A stretch of 64,000 bases of DNA from Virgibacillus_F flavescens. Its GTDB lineage: Bacteria; Bacillota; Bacilli; Bacillales; Amphibacillaceae. The translations under genes were made by a program, and so were the position numbers. Shown in pieces: positions 16,223 to 25,437 of the stretch. Numbering within the stretch: the stretch's first letter is position 1; the number at the start of each line of letters is the position of its first letter. Location: contig NZ_CP192260.1 of the NCBI RefSeq assembly GCF_050574275.1, positions 1,364,001 to 1,428,000 on the forward strand. The letters run 5' to 3'. The notes under the pieces were generated by a model, which saw only the letters and a list, made by a program, of their open reading frames with translations, had not been told where the DNA came from and did no database searches.

Positions 16223-17482
16223 ATGGAAGGTTTTGTTGAATTTATTCAAAGTTTCCTCGACTTAGGGGCAACTGTTATATTACCGATTGCAATTTTTCTA
16301 TTAGGTTTGTTCTTCGGTCAAAAGCCAGGGAAAGCATTCAGATCGGGACTAACAATCGGGGTAGCATTTGTTGGTATTTTCCTAGTAATTGATCTACTCG
16401 TTAATAATCTTGGTCCAGCTGCTCAAGGTATGGTTGAACAAATGGGCGTAACGTTAAATGTCATCGATGTAGGGTGGCCAGCTTCCTCGTCAATCGCTTG
16501 GGCTTCAATTGTTGCCGCATTTATCATTCCTCTCGGTTTAGTAGTAAATGTTGTCATGCTATTTTCAAAGACGACCAAAACGATGAATGTGGATATTTGG
16601 AACTATTGGCATTATACATTTATGGCCGCAATGGTATATGCAATATCCGGAAGCATCGTTCAAGGATTAATAGCGGCAGTAATTTTCCAGGTAATCTGTC
16701 TGAAAGTTGCTGACTGGACTGCTCCGATGGTAAGTGAATTTTATGAACTACCTGGCGTTTCGATTGCAACTGGCAGTACGATTTCGTATGCACCAGGTAT
16801 TTTCCTGGTAAAAGGTCTGCAAAAAATTCCTGGTATTCGAAATTGGAATGCGGATCCGGATACGATTCAGAAAAGGTTTGGTATTTTTGGTGAATCGATT
16901 TTCATCGGACTGTTTCTTGGAGCAGCTATTGGGTTCCTTGCAGGGTACAATGCAGGCGAGATAATCGAAATAGGTATGGCGATGGCTGCAGTTATGGTGT
17001 TAATGCCTCGTATGGTTAAAATTCTGATGGAAGGTTTAATGCCTGTATCGGAATCAGCACGTGAATGGTTAAACAAACGATTTGGTGACAGAGAAATTTA
17101 TATTGGACTAGACGCGGCGGTTGCTCTTGGACATCCGGCTGTCATTTCAACAGCATTAATCCTTGTTCCAATAACGGTCGTATTGGCGGTTATCTTACCA
17201 GGTAATTCATTATTACCATTTGGTGACTTGGCAACGATACCATTTATTGTTGCGTTTATCGTTGGAGCAGCAAGAGGAAATATCGTTCATTCTGTCATTG
17301 CCGGAACGATTATGATTGCGATTTCCTTGTATATCGCGACAGATGTAGCTCCAATTTTCACAGAAATGGCAGTTAATGCTGACTTTAACATGCCTGAAGG
17401 ATCTACAAAAATATCAAGTATTGATCAGGGTGGAAATATTATCAACTATTTAATCTTTAAACTGTTTAGTTTGTTTAATTAA
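16223..17482 (+). CDS. gatC: PTS IIC component, galactitol (Gat) family
   Basis: 419-residue polytopic membrane permease that binds and translocates the polyol. Around ten hydrophobic segments, with family blocks GLFFGQKPGKAFRSGLTIGVAFVG split over the first two segments, NYWHYTFMAA and a PLGLVVNVVMLF stretch; normal length for EIIC-Gat. GGGGGAAGAAACG precedes ATG. Follows IIB by 76 bp that contain a hairpin, and is followed closely by two dehydrogenase genes that would oxidise the phosphorylated product. Confidence 0.9.
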   Translation: MEGFVEFIQSFLDLGATVILPIAIFLLGLFFGQKPGKAFRSGLTIGVAFVGIFLVIDLLVNNLGPAAQGMVEQMGVTLNVIDVGWPASSSIAWASIVAAFIIPLGLVVNVVMLFSKTTKTMNVDIWNYWHYTFMAAMVYAISGSIVQGLIAAVIFQVICLKVADWTAPMVSEFYELPGVSIATGSTISYAPGIFLVKGLQKIPGIRNWNADPDTIQKRFGIFGESIFIGLFLGAAIGFLAGYNAGEIIEIGMAMAAVMVLMPRMVKILMEGLMPVSESAREWLNKRFGDREIYIGLDAAVALGHPAVISTALILVPITVVLAVILPGNSLLPFGDLATIPFIVAFIVGAARGNIVHSVIAGTIMIAISLYIATDVAPIFTEMAVNADFNMPEGSTKISSIDQGGNIINYLIFKLFSLFN

Positions 17483-17518
17483 CGAATGATAGATTTCATT
17501 ACACAGGAGGAGTTCCAT

Positions 17519-18550
17519 ATGAAAGCGTTAGTCAAAACAGAACTCGGATTTGGTAATTTGGAGGTTCTTGAAAGAGAAGAACCTCTTCCAGGTAAGAATC
17601 AGGTCAAAATTGAAGTGAAATATGCAGGAATCTGCGGATCTGATATTCATACGTATGAGGGACATTACAAAGTGGGTGTCCCTGTAACGTTAGGCCATGA
17701 ATTTTCAGGTATTGTAGTTGAACTTGGAGAAGCAGTAACTTCATTCAAACTGGGAGATCGTGTAACTTCAGAAACTACTTTCTATATTTGTGGTGAATGC
17801 GAATATTGTCGAGCTGGGGACTACAATTTATGTAACCATCGGAAAGGGTTAGGAACACAGCAGAATGGAGGGTTTACAAAGTATTTGATCGCTCGTGAAG
17901 AAAGTGTTCATAAACTTCCTGAAAACGTAGATTATCAATCTGCTGCAATGACAGAACCGCTAGCATGTACGCACCATGCGGTTTCCAAAACAGAAATTAA
18001 GCCTGAAGATATCGTAGTCGTGATTGGACCGGGACCGATTGGGCTGTTCACTGCTCAGATTGCCAAAAGTCGCGGCGCAACAGTTATTGTAACTGGTCTA
18101 ACGAATGACCAAGTTCGTCTTGATAAGGCAAAAGAATTAGGTGTCGATTATGTTGTGAATACGCAGGAGCAGGATCTTACCGAATTAATTAACCAGTTAA
18201 CAGACGGCTACGGAGCAGATGTGGTTTTTGAGTGCTCTGGCGCGGTTCCTGCGGCAAAACAAGGACTCGATTTATTACGTAAGAAAGGTCAGTATGCGCA
18301 GGTTGGAATATTTGCGAAGTCTGAAATCCCTTTTGATTTAGAAAAAATCATTCAAAAAGAGATTAGTATTTTCGGAAGCAGAAGTCAAAAGCCTGCTGAC
18401 TGGGAGCCGTCCCTTGAACTGATGAACAATGGCAGCGTAAATGCTAAAGCGATGGTCACACATGAATTTGATATTACGCAATGGGAAGCGGCTTACCAAG
18501 CAATCAAGAGCGGTGAGGCGATAAAAGTTCTGCTTACACCCGTTGAATAA
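17519..18550 (+). CDS. Zinc-dependent polyol dehydrogenase (sorbitol/L-iditol type)
   Basis: 343-residue medium-chain dehydrogenase. Catalytic zinc ligands are in GICGSDIH and LGHEFSG; the four structural-zinc cysteines are in CGECEYCRAGDYNLC; the NAD(P) loop is VIGPGPIGLF (about residues 169-178). ATG 17519 has AGGAGGAG seven bases upstream, which is better than the first in-frame start at 17486. Set in the operon after the PTS permease, it should oxidise a polyol phosphate to a ketose phosphate. Not GatD itself, which is encoded further down. Substrate unproven. Confidence 0.85.
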   Translation: MKALVKTELGFGNLEVLEREEPLPGKNQVKIEVKYAGICGSDIHTYEGHYKVGVPVTLGHEFSGIVVELGEAVTSFKLGDRVTSETTFYICGECEYCRAGDYNLCNHRKGLGTQQNGGFTKYLIAREESVHKLPENVDYQSAAMTEPLACTHHAVSKTEIKPEDIVVVIGPGPIGLFTAQIAKSRGATVIVTGLTNDQVRLDKAKELGVDYVVNTQEQDLTELINQLTDGYGADVVFECSGAVPAAKQGLDLLRKKGQYAQVGIFAKSEIPFDLEKIIQKEISIFGSRSQKPADWEPSLELMNNGSVNAKAMVTHEFDITQWEAAYQAIKSGEAIKVLLTPVE

Positions 18551-18628
18551 TGTTATGAAATGGTAGTGATTCGAGTGGATAAACTGGAATTAAATGTACA
18601 TTTATAATAAAGAAGCGAGGTTGATAGC

Positions 18629-18793
18629 ATGGTAGAGTCAATGTTGGGATTTATGCTCGGACCAATGGAAGTAATCGGAGATATTTATTTTGAATACCAG
18701 ATATTTTTTAACACACTGGTAGTCGGATTCGCTTTATATAACCTTATTTTTCGCGGCAAAAACAAGGCTGATTCTGGAAGTTCGGCCAGCTGA
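18629..18793 (+). CDS. 54-residue single-pass membrane protein in the polyol operon
   Basis: Short gene with GCGAGG eight bases before ATG and the stop codon 25 bp before the next gene. The protein begins MVESMLGFMLGPMEVIG, has one membrane segment (about residues 23-40, IFFNTLVVGFALYNLIF) and ends in a basic, serine-rich tail RGKNKADSGSSAS. Not recognised. Its place between two dehydrogenase genes of a PTS operon suggests a membrane accessory role. The reverse-strand frame over it has no ribosome site. Coding status is inferred from RBS, position and composition. Confidence 0.6.
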   Translation: MVESMLGFMLGPMEVIGDIYFEYQIFFNTLVVGFALYNLIFRGKNKADSGSSAS

Positions 18794-18818
18794 TCGAAGC
18801 GAAGGAGGAAGTGATTAA

Positions 18819-19871
18819 ATGAGAACCCTGAACCTTTATGGCAAGCAGGATTTACGTTTTGAAGAGTCAGAAGCACCGACCATTGATACTGCAGACGATG
18901 TAATTATTAAGGTGAAAGCTGCAGGTATATGCGGATCGGACATTTCCAGATTTAATAAATTGGGACCATACGTGGAAGGAATGACATTTGGTCATGAATT
19001 TACCGGGGAAGTAGCGGAGGTTGGATCAGCAGTTGATTGCTTTAAGGCAGGTGATCGGGTTGTTGGATGTCCTACTTATAATTGTGGGCATTGCCCGAGC
19101 TGCTTGAAAGGCGAACTTGCCCGCTGTGAAAAACTAACGGTTATCGGTGCGCGCCATCCCGGGGCATATGCAGAATTCGTGAAATTACCAGCTCAAAACG
19201 TACTAGCGTTGCCGGACAGCGTAGACTTTGATACAGCAGCAATGGTTGAACCGTCGGCAGTTGTTGCGCACGGTTTTTATCGGACAACGATGCAGCCGGG
19301 AGCAGAAGTGGCTGTAATGGGCTGTGGAAATATTGGGTTACTTGCAATTCAATGGGCAAAAATTTTTGGAGCGAAGAAGGTATATGCCATAGACATTGAT
19401 GATGCAAAGCTTGAAGCTGCTGGAGAATTAGGCGCAGATGTCCTGGTAAATTCATTGGTCAGCCCTGCTCATGAGCAAATCAGCCGCCATACAAGTGGAC
19501 TGGGAGTAGATGTGGCCATAGAATCTGCGGGTTCACCAATAACCTCAGCGCAGGTATTTGCACTTCCTAAGAAAGGCGGGGAAGTAGTGTTTATGGGCAT
19601 ACCATATGCCGATATTAAAATCGAGCGGTTTTACTTTGAAAAAATAGTGCGTAATGAATTAACTGTACTGGGTTCGTGGAATGCTATCTCGTCGCCATTC
19701 CCAGGCAAAGAGTGGACCTCTACCATCCATTATATGAGTGTTGGACAACTAAATGTAGAACCGATCATATCCCACCGACTACATTTAGCACAAGGCCCCG
19801 CAACATTCGACGCCATCGTAAACAAAAAAGAAACCTTCGGCAAAGTCCTGTTTTACCCGGAGTTGGGGTGA
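18819..19871 (+). CDS. gatD: Galactitol-1-phosphate 5-dehydrogenase-like enzyme
   Basis: 350-residue zinc-dependent medium-chain dehydrogenase resembling E. coli GatD along its length: GICGSDISRF and FGHEFTG for the catalytic zinc, CGHCPSCLKGELARC for the structural zinc, MGCGNIGLLAIQ for NAD. Known family members oxidise galactitol 1-phosphate to tagatose 6-phosphate or pentitol phosphates to pentulose phosphates. GAAGGAGG precedes ATG at ideal distance. Last gene of the operon; no tagatose kinase or aldolase follows, which fits a pentitol better. The stop TGA directly touches a degenerate GGGACA repeat unit. Confidence 0.8.
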   Translation: MRTLNLYGKQDLRFEESEAPTIDTADDVIIKVKAAGICGSDISRFNKLGPYVEGMTFGHEFTGEVAEVGSAVDCFKAGDRVVGCPTYNCGHCPSCLKGELARCEKLTVIGARHPGAYAEFVKLPAQNVLALPDSVDFDTAAMVEPSAVVAHGFYRTTMQPGAEVAVMGCGNIGLLAIQWAKIFGAKKVYAIDIDDAKLEAAGELGADVLVNSLVSPAHEQISRHTSGLGVDVAIESAGSPITSAQVFALPKKGGEVVFMGIPYADIKIERFYFEKIVRNELTVLGSWNAISSPFPGKEWTSTIHYMSVGQLNVEPIISHRLHLAQGPATFDAIVNKKETFGKVLFYPELG

Positions 19872-19893
19872 GGGACAGCGGTTCTTCTGTCCC
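19872..19893 (+). repeat. Degenerate GGGACA repeat unit, forward
   Basis: 22-bp shortened F unit missing the second GGGAC box. It starts on the base after the gatD stop codon. Confidence 0.8.
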
Positions 19894-20289
19894 GCGCAGT
19901 TTGCCTGTATTCGTCTGGGCGTTAATTAAAAATTTCATTTCCACTTGTTGATCAATTGATAACCCTCGCCCAAAAGTTGTAAATTACTAACCTTCTTTAT
20001 TAGATTGTAATTGAGATAAGTGGGTATTTTTTTCTTGTCTATAGGTGTATATATCCCCACATGATATACAAGTCAATTCAATTGCAGAATGAAACGGAAG
20101 ACATTTTAATAATTCTATTGTTCTAGAAAATATAGAACTTACACAAAAATAAGCTGCCATTCACCCTATAAAATTAGGATGAAAGCAGCATAGTTTCTCT
20201 TTAGTCTCATACTTATGGGTCATTTAATGTTCCTGGCTATTCTTATGTATTGCTTTAAACCAGAGTTTCATTAAATGATTGAGACTACA
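19894..20289. other. AT-rich convergent intergenic region
   Basis: About 400 bp between gatD and murQ. Apart from the terminator at 20145-20189, I see no gene, RNA or repeat in it. Confidence 0.5.
20145..20189 (-). terminator. Probable terminator of the murR-murQ operon
   Basis: Imperfect long stem on the minus strand (GCTGC, TTCA-type and CCTA segments pairing with GCAGC, TGAA, TAGG) followed by a TTATTTTTG tail, 100 bp past murQ. Confidence 0.6.
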
Positions 20290-21201
20290 TCAAACATTTT
20301 GCTTCTTAGCATAGTTAATAGCTTCCCGGACATATCCATTACTATAACGGATTGCTTCCAGTGCCTCCTGGTATGCAACTCCTCCATTAATCATTACAAT
20401 TGCTGGTTTAACCTCGTTATTAGTTAATTTCAATGTATTTTCTGCCTCAATGTACGAAACTCCAGTGATGTCAATGATAGTACGCTTCGCACGCTCCTTA
20501 AGTTTATAGTTGCTAGCGTGTACATCAACCATCAAGTTTTCATGAACTTTACCCAGTTTTATCATGGTTGTTGTACTAATCATATTCAAAATCATTTTGT
20601 GAGCTGTTGCTGCCTTCATCCGGGTTGATCCTGTTAGAACTTCAGGACCAACGACAACTTCTATTACGCTAGTGGAAAATTGACTGATTAATGAATTCTC
20701 ATTACATGTTAGTGATACTGTGTATGCGCCAATTTCACGAGCGTATTTCAATGCACCAATCGGGTATGGTGTTCGACCGCTAGCGGTAATACCAATTACA
20801 ACGTCTTTGCCTGAAAGTCTTTTCGCTTTTATATCCTCAGCGCCCTGTGTCTCATTGTCCTCTGACCCTTCAACAGCATTGAAAAATGCTTCATTTCCCC
20901 CGGCCATAACAGTTTGTACCATCTCTGGTGGTGTCATGAAAGTAGGGGGGCACTCAGATGCATCAATCACACCAAGACGACCACTTGTCCCAGCCCCTAC
21001 ATAGAAAAGGCGACCACCTTTTTTCAATGCTTTACATATCTGTTCAACAGATTCATTTATATTAGGGAGAACTTTTTCTACAGCCTCAGCTACCTTCTTA
21101 TCTTCCTGATTTATGGTGGTTAAAATCTCCATTGTTGACATCTTGTCCAATTCCATACTATTTACGTTACGCTTTTCAGTAGTTAAACTCGAAAGTTCCA
21201 T
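20290..21201 (-). CDS. murQ: N-acetylmuramic acid 6-phosphate etherase
   Basis: 303-residue cytosolic etherase that splits the lactyl ether of MurNAc 6-phosphate, giving GlcNAc 6-phosphate and D-lactate, the committed step of wall sugar recycling. Signature stretches are VGAGTSGRLGVIDASECPPT (about residues 68-87), AGGNEAFFNAVEG with the catalytic Glu, and TGSTRMKAATAHKM. Normal length; SIS fold. GGGGAT precedes ATG. It follows the oligopeptide-type ATPase gene after 185 bp, so it may also have its own promoter. Takes the product of AnmK encoded upstream. Confidence 0.95.
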   Translation of the reverse strand: MELSSLTTEKRNVNSMELDKMSTMEILTTINQEDKKVAEAVEKVLPNINESVEQICKALKKGGRLFYVGAGTSGRLGVIDASECPPTFMTPPEMVQTVMAGGNEAFFNAVEGSEDNETQGAEDIKAKRLSGKDVVIGITASGRTPYPIGALKYAREIGAYTVSLTCNENSLISQFSTSVIEVVVGPEVLTGSTRMKAATAHKMILNMISTTTMIKLGKVHENLMVDVHASNYKLKERAKRTIIDITGVSYIEAENTLKLTNNEVKPAIVMINGGVAYQEALEAIRYSNGYVREAINYAKKQNV

Positions 21202-21386
21202 AGAATGTTAATCCCCTTACTTGAAATTATATATCGGCTATCTTCAAAATACTTATATGCATTGCAAAAATGCTAATATTTTTCAATGAAAGCTAAATTA
21301 TTTTATTCACTTATATTCCTTTGTGTCATGCTAGATTGCTTAGTACTTTCGTAATATACCTGAATCAGATTTAACTATATCTAGGT

Positions 21387-22361
21387 CTAATTATATAAGT
21401 GACATGCCACCCAATGATTTGACTCAACTTCCCTGAAAATTGGTTTCTCTGTTGCACAATGGTCGTAAGCGTTCGGACATCTAAGTCTAAACGGACAGCC
21501 AGATGGTGGATTAGATGGATCAGGAACATCGCCTTGCAAAATAATTCGTTCTCTTTTTTCTGTAGGGTCTATTGATGGTATGGCTGATAGTAGTGACTTT
21601 GTATACGGATGTAAAGGATTACCATAAAGTGATGCAGTGCTGGCCATCTCCATCATTTGTCCAAGATACATTACCCCCACACGGTCACTCACATGCTTTA
21701 CTACATTTAAGTCATGAGATATAAACACGTAAGTTAATTTTAAATCCTTTTGAAGATCAATTAAGAGGTTTAGTATTTGCGCTTGTATGGAAACATCTAA
21801 AGCCGATACAGCTTCATCAAGGATTACAATTTTTGGTTTTAAAATAAGTGCTCTGGCAATTCCTATCCGTTGACGCTGGCCACCACTAAATTCATGAGGG
21901 TGGCGGTTAATTTGTTCTTTAGTCAACCCTACTTTATCTACAATATCTATAATTCTTTCTGTTGCTTCCTTTTTTGAGCAAATATTATGAGTTAGAAGTG
22001 GTTCAAGCAAAAGATTTTTAACCGTCATTCTAGGGTTTAATGAACTATATGGGTCTTGGAATATCATCTGTAGGTCTTTTCTAATCTTTCGGAAATCTCT
22101 TTTAGTATAATCCAATATATTTTTCCCGCTATATAGAATTTCACCTGAGGTAGGTTCATGTAGTCTTAGAATAGAACGGCCAGTTGTAGATTTACCACAA
22201 CCACTTTCACCAACTAGTGAAAATGTTTCCTCCTCATTTATTTCAAAGCTTACGCCATCCACAGCGCGAACATAGTTTTTAGTTCTGTTAAACATTCCTT
22301 CTTTTTTTGGAAAGTGTTTCTTTAAATCCTTTACTTTTAGTATTGCGTTACTTGTACTCAT
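21387..22361 (-). CDS. Opp/Dpp-type ABC transporter ATPase (F subunit)
   Basis: 324-residue ATP-binding subunit of a peptide-type importer. Walker A GESGCGKSTTG, signature FSGGQRQR, Walker B KIVILDEAVSALD, and a C-terminal oligopeptide-ABC module with CPFRLRCP. ATG 22361 has an AGAGGCAGG site upstream and overlaps the D subunit gene by 14 bp; the longer frame from 22388 lacks a site. Pairs with the D subunit below. Being in a cluster with murR, amiE-like, anmK and murQ, it probably powers uptake of muropeptides or anhydro-muropeptides. Confidence 0.88.
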   Translation of the reverse strand: MSTSNAILKVKDLKKHFPKKEGMFNRTKNYVRAVDGVSFEINEEETFSLVGESGCGKSTTGRSILRLHEPTSGEILYSGKNILDYTKRDFRKIRKDLQMIFQDPYSSLNPRMTVKNLLLEPLLTHNICSKKEATERIIDIVDKVGLTKEQINRHPHEFSGGQRQRIGIARALILKPKIVILDEAVSALDVSIQAQILNLLIDLQKDLKLTYVFISHDLNVVKHVSDRVGVMYLGQMMEMASTASLYGNPLHPYTKSLLSAIPSIDPTEKRERIILQGDVPDPSNPPSGCPFRLRCPNAYDHCATEKPIFREVESNHWVACHLYN

Positions 22362-23349
22362 ATGTGTTAACCTGCCTCTCCGTTGCATAAAGCCAGCATT
22401 TACTTGTATGGTCTTCTTTTACTGGGAATAATGGAGGGTCTTCCTGGTGACAAATATCCATTACATGTGGACATCGAGAAGCAAAACGACAACCAGACTT
22501 ACTCAATTGATTTGGCGTCGGAATATTGCCCGGGATAGAGTATAACTTAGTCGTTCTATCGCCTAATGATTTTACAGAATCTAATAAACCTTTTGAATAA
22601 GGGTGAGTCGGATTATCGAATAATTCTATAACTGAAGCTTCCTCTACTATTTCCCCAGCGTACATTACTGCTACTCGCTCACACGTATCCGCAATTACTC
22701 CTAAGTCATGTGTGATCATTAATATAGAAGTGTTAAAATCCTCGGTTAACGTATTCATTAGTTCTAGAATTTGTGCTTGTATAGTCACATCCAAAGCTGT
22801 TGTTGGTTCATCTGCTATAATTAGTTTTGGTTTACAAATAAGCGCCATGGCAATCATTACTCTTTGTCTCATTCCACCTGATAGTTCGTGTGGGTAGTTT
22901 TTTAATAATTTCTCAGGCTTAGCGAAGCCTACCTTATCTAACATATCAATTATTAAACCCTGAGCCTGCTTCTTAGTATATTTTCCATGAAATCTCAGTA
23001 CTTCTGCGATTTGATGTTCAATTGTAAACAGGGGATCTAACGCAGTCATTGGTTCTTGAAATATCATAGATACTTCATTTCCTCTAATTTTTAGCATTTC
23101 CTTCTTTGAGAGATTTGTTAGATTAGTTGTACCATTAAGAATGATTTCTCCATCCCCAACATTTAATGCATCGGGGAGTAAATTTAAGATGGATAAGGCT
23201 GTTAAACTCTTGCCACTTCCCGACTCACCAACTATGCCGTACTTTTGTTTCTTTTTAACAGACAAATTTATTTTATTTACTACATTAAACTTTCGCTTAT
23301 CGATGTTTACATCTATTGTGAGATTTATAATTTCTAATATATTTTTCAT
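22348..23349 (-). CDS. Opp/Dpp-type ABC transporter ATPase (D subunit)
   Basis: 333-residue ATP-binding subunit with Walker A GESGSGKSLTA, signature LSGGMRQR, Walker B KLIIADEPTTALD, and the C-terminal oligo_HPY-type module with CRFASRCP. Overlaps anmK by 4 bp upstream and the F subunit gene by 14 bp downstream, so all three are translationally coupled. Works with the two permeases and the binding protein encoded on the same strand. Confidence 0.9.
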   Translation of the reverse strand: MKNILEIINLTIDVNIDKRKFNVVNKINLSVKKKQKYGIVGESGSGKSLTALSILNLLPDALNVGDGEIILNGTTNLTNLSKKEMLKIRGNEVSMIFQEPMTALDPLFTIEHQIAEVLRFHGKYTKKQAQGLIIDMLDKVGFAKPEKLLKNYPHELSGGMRQRVMIAMALICKPKLIIADEPTTALDVTIQAQILELMNTLTEDFNTSILMITHDLGVIADTCERVAVMYAGEIVEEASVIELFDNPTHPYSKGLLDSVKSLGDRTTKLYSIPGNIPTPNQLSKSGCRFASRCPHVMDICHQEDPPLFPVKEDHTSKCWLYATERQVNTYEYK

Positions 23350-24554
23350 TTTAACCCTCTCCTTGAAGAGTCCATACGATTAAATGCTTCGGGTTGAGTG
23401 TATGCAATTTTCCCCATTATTACTGGTCTATCAGATCCGGTTGCAGAAGGAATTTGGTTGTAATTCGCATGAATACACTGGTAGCCTAATATTGCAAAGG
23501 CTAAAGCTTCCTTGAAATCACTGGAGATATGAAATTGTTCATGCGTGTGAACCTCGGTGTTTGGCAAGTGATGTTTTAATCTCTCTAACAGATAAGAGTT
23601 ATAGCTTCCGCCGCCACCAACTATTACTTCATCAATTTGGTAATCTGCTTTTTCTAAGAATTCTCTGTAACTATGCACAATTGACACAACTGTCCACTCA
23701 CTAATCGTTGTCACTAAATCCTCAGGTTTTATATGGCTGAATTTGTTGAGAATATTATCAACATATGTTTTCCCAAATAATTCCCTTCCGGTGGTTTTTG
23801 GAGGGGCCAACGAAAAGTATTCATGTTCCATCAAGTTGTTCAATAACTCTTGATTAATAGTACCTAAGTATGCCATTTTGCCGTTTTTATCATAACTTTC
23901 ATTGCCGCTTGTAATTCTTGAAATAATTTCATCAATTACCATGTTCCCTGGTCCTGTATCGAAAGAACGAATTGAGTCTTTGGAACTTTTCTTGGGTATA
24001 TACGTAACGTTTCCTATTCCACCAATATTCTGTATGGCACGTGATTTTAAATTACTGCTAAATAGTAAATAATCCACGTACGAAACTAGTGGTGCTCCTT
24101 GACCGTTAACTGCCATATCAGCTGTACGGAAGTCCCCAACTACTGCTATCCCAGTTTCTTCTGAAAGTACAGATAAATCCCCAATTTGTAAGGTTCCGGG
24201 GACATCAACTTTGTCATCTCCTTGAAATGGATGATGATATATTGTTTGCCCGTGAGAACTAATAAAGTCCACTTCATTATTCGACACATTTGCTTTTTCT
24301 AATAACTCAAATACAGCTAGACTAAATTCACGCGCCAGAAATACATTCATGGAGCATATTTTTTGTAAGTCTGCTGTATCCGGCGAACATAACTTTAGTA
24401 TCTCTTCACGAACTTCTTTAGAGTATTGTTTTGTTAAAGTATCGATGATTTTTGCATCTATATTGTCACCCGATCCTTCTAATTCAACGAGAACTGCGTC
24501 AATACCGTCTAGCGAAGTCCCAGACATTAAACCTATACCTATAGTCTTCTGCAT
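23346..24554 (-). CDS. anmK: Anhydro-N-acetylmuramic acid kinase
   Basis: 402-residue kinase that hydrolyses the 1,6-anhydro ring of anhMurNAc and phosphorylates it to MurNAc 6-phosphate, the substrate of MurQ. Family motifs: GLMSGTSLDGIDAVLVEL at the N-terminus, SSHGQTIYHHP (about residue 99-109), NIGGIGNVT, FDTGPGNMVID and GGGGSYNSYLLERL. Normal length. It sits inside the transporter operon between a permease and an ATPase gene, overlapping the latter by 4 bp. AnmK implies that 1,6-anhydro sugars from lytic transglycosylases are the imported food. Confidence 0.95.
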   Translation of the reverse strand: MQKTIGIGLMSGTSLDGIDAVLVELEGSGDNIDAKIIDTLTKQYSKEVREEILKLCSPDTADLQKICSMNVFLAREFSLAVFELLEKANVSNNEVDFISSHGQTIYHHPFQGDDKVDVPGTLQIGDLSVLSEETGIAVVGDFRTADMAVNGQGAPLVSYVDYLLFSSNLKSRAIQNIGGIGNVTYIPKKSSKDSIRSFDTGPGNMVIDEIISRITSGNESYDKNGKMAYLGTINQELLNNLMEHEYFSLAPPKTTGRELFGKTYVDNILNKFSHIKPEDLVTTISEWTVVSIVHSYREFLEKADYQIDEVIVGGGGSYNSYLLERLKHHLPNTEVHTHEQFHISSDFKEALAFAILGYQCIHANYNQIPSATGSDRPVIMGKIAYTQPEAFNRMDSSRRGLK

Positions 24555-24581
24555 TTATAAAACACCCCTATTTTACATAGT

Positions 24582-25409
24582 TTATTTAAGTTTTGGATCT
24601 AGTATATCTCTTAAACTATCACCAAATAAATTAAAACAAAATATAGTGAAAACTATAGCGACAGTGGGAAACAGAATAGTCCATGGTGCAAATTCCATAT
24701 AAGCTCGGCTTGAATTAAGCATTACCCCCCAGGATGGATTTGGTGGTTGTACACCAAGTCCTAAAAAACTTAATGATGCTTCAGTTAAAATTGCTCCAGA
24801 TAGTCCCAATGTAACTTGTACAATAAATGGAGCCATGATATTCGGCGTAATATGCTTAAATATAATTTTTATAGGTGAGACTCCAATTGCAACTGCATTG
24901 GTTATATATTCATTTTCATTAACACCAATTACTGTTCCTCTAACTATTCTTGTGAAGACTGGAGTGAAAACAATTCCAATGGCAATCATTGTATTTGTTA
25001 CACTTGGTCCTAAAACAGCAACAATTGCTAGCGCAAGAAGAATGTCGGGGAAAGCAAAAAAGACATCCATTATTCGCATAATAATTTGATCTACCTTACC
25101 TTGGAAATATCCACTTATCAATCCAAATAACAAACCTAGAGACGCACCTATTCCAACGGCAATAAGCCCAACTTGGAGTGAAACTTGTGCGCCGTATACG
25201 ATTCTAGAAAAAATATCTCTCCCAAATTCATCCGTACCAAAGATAAATTGAGCACTTGGGCTTTCCATAGCGTGTTTAGTAAACATTTGTTCAGGACTGT
25301 AGGGTGCTATTAATGGGGCTAACAATGCTATTAAAATTACTAAGGCGATTCCAATAGCTCCAAGTAATCCTACTTTATCTTGAATTAATTTTTTTAAGAA
25401 CTGTTTCAT
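24582..25409 (-). CDS. Opp/Dpp-type ABC permease (C subunit)
   Basis: 275-residue inner-membrane permease. Six hydrophobic segments, the N-terminal OppC_N segment, FGTDEFGRDIFSRIVYG typical of DppC/OppC, and the EAA-type loop EYITNAVAIGVSPIKIIFKH. Ends in the family FGDSLRDILDPKLK tail. Partner of the B permease upstream (28-bp gap), followed by anmK after 27 bp. Confidence 0.9.
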   Translation of the reverse strand: MKQFLKKLIQDKVGLLGAIGIALVILIALLAPLIAPYSPEQMFTKHAMESPSAQFIFGTDEFGRDIFSRIVYGAQVSLQVGLIAVGIGASLGLLFGLISGYFQGKVDQIIMRIMDVFFAFPDILLALAIVAVLGPSVTNTMIAIGIVFTPVFTRIVRGTVIGVNENEYITNAVAIGVSPIKIIFKHITPNIMAPFIVQVTLGLSGAILTEASLSFLGLGVQPPNPSWGVMLNSSRAYMEFAPWTILFPTVAIVFTIFCFNLFGDSLRDILDPKLK

Positions 25410-25437
25410 AAAATCACTCTCTCTAAATAATAGGTTC

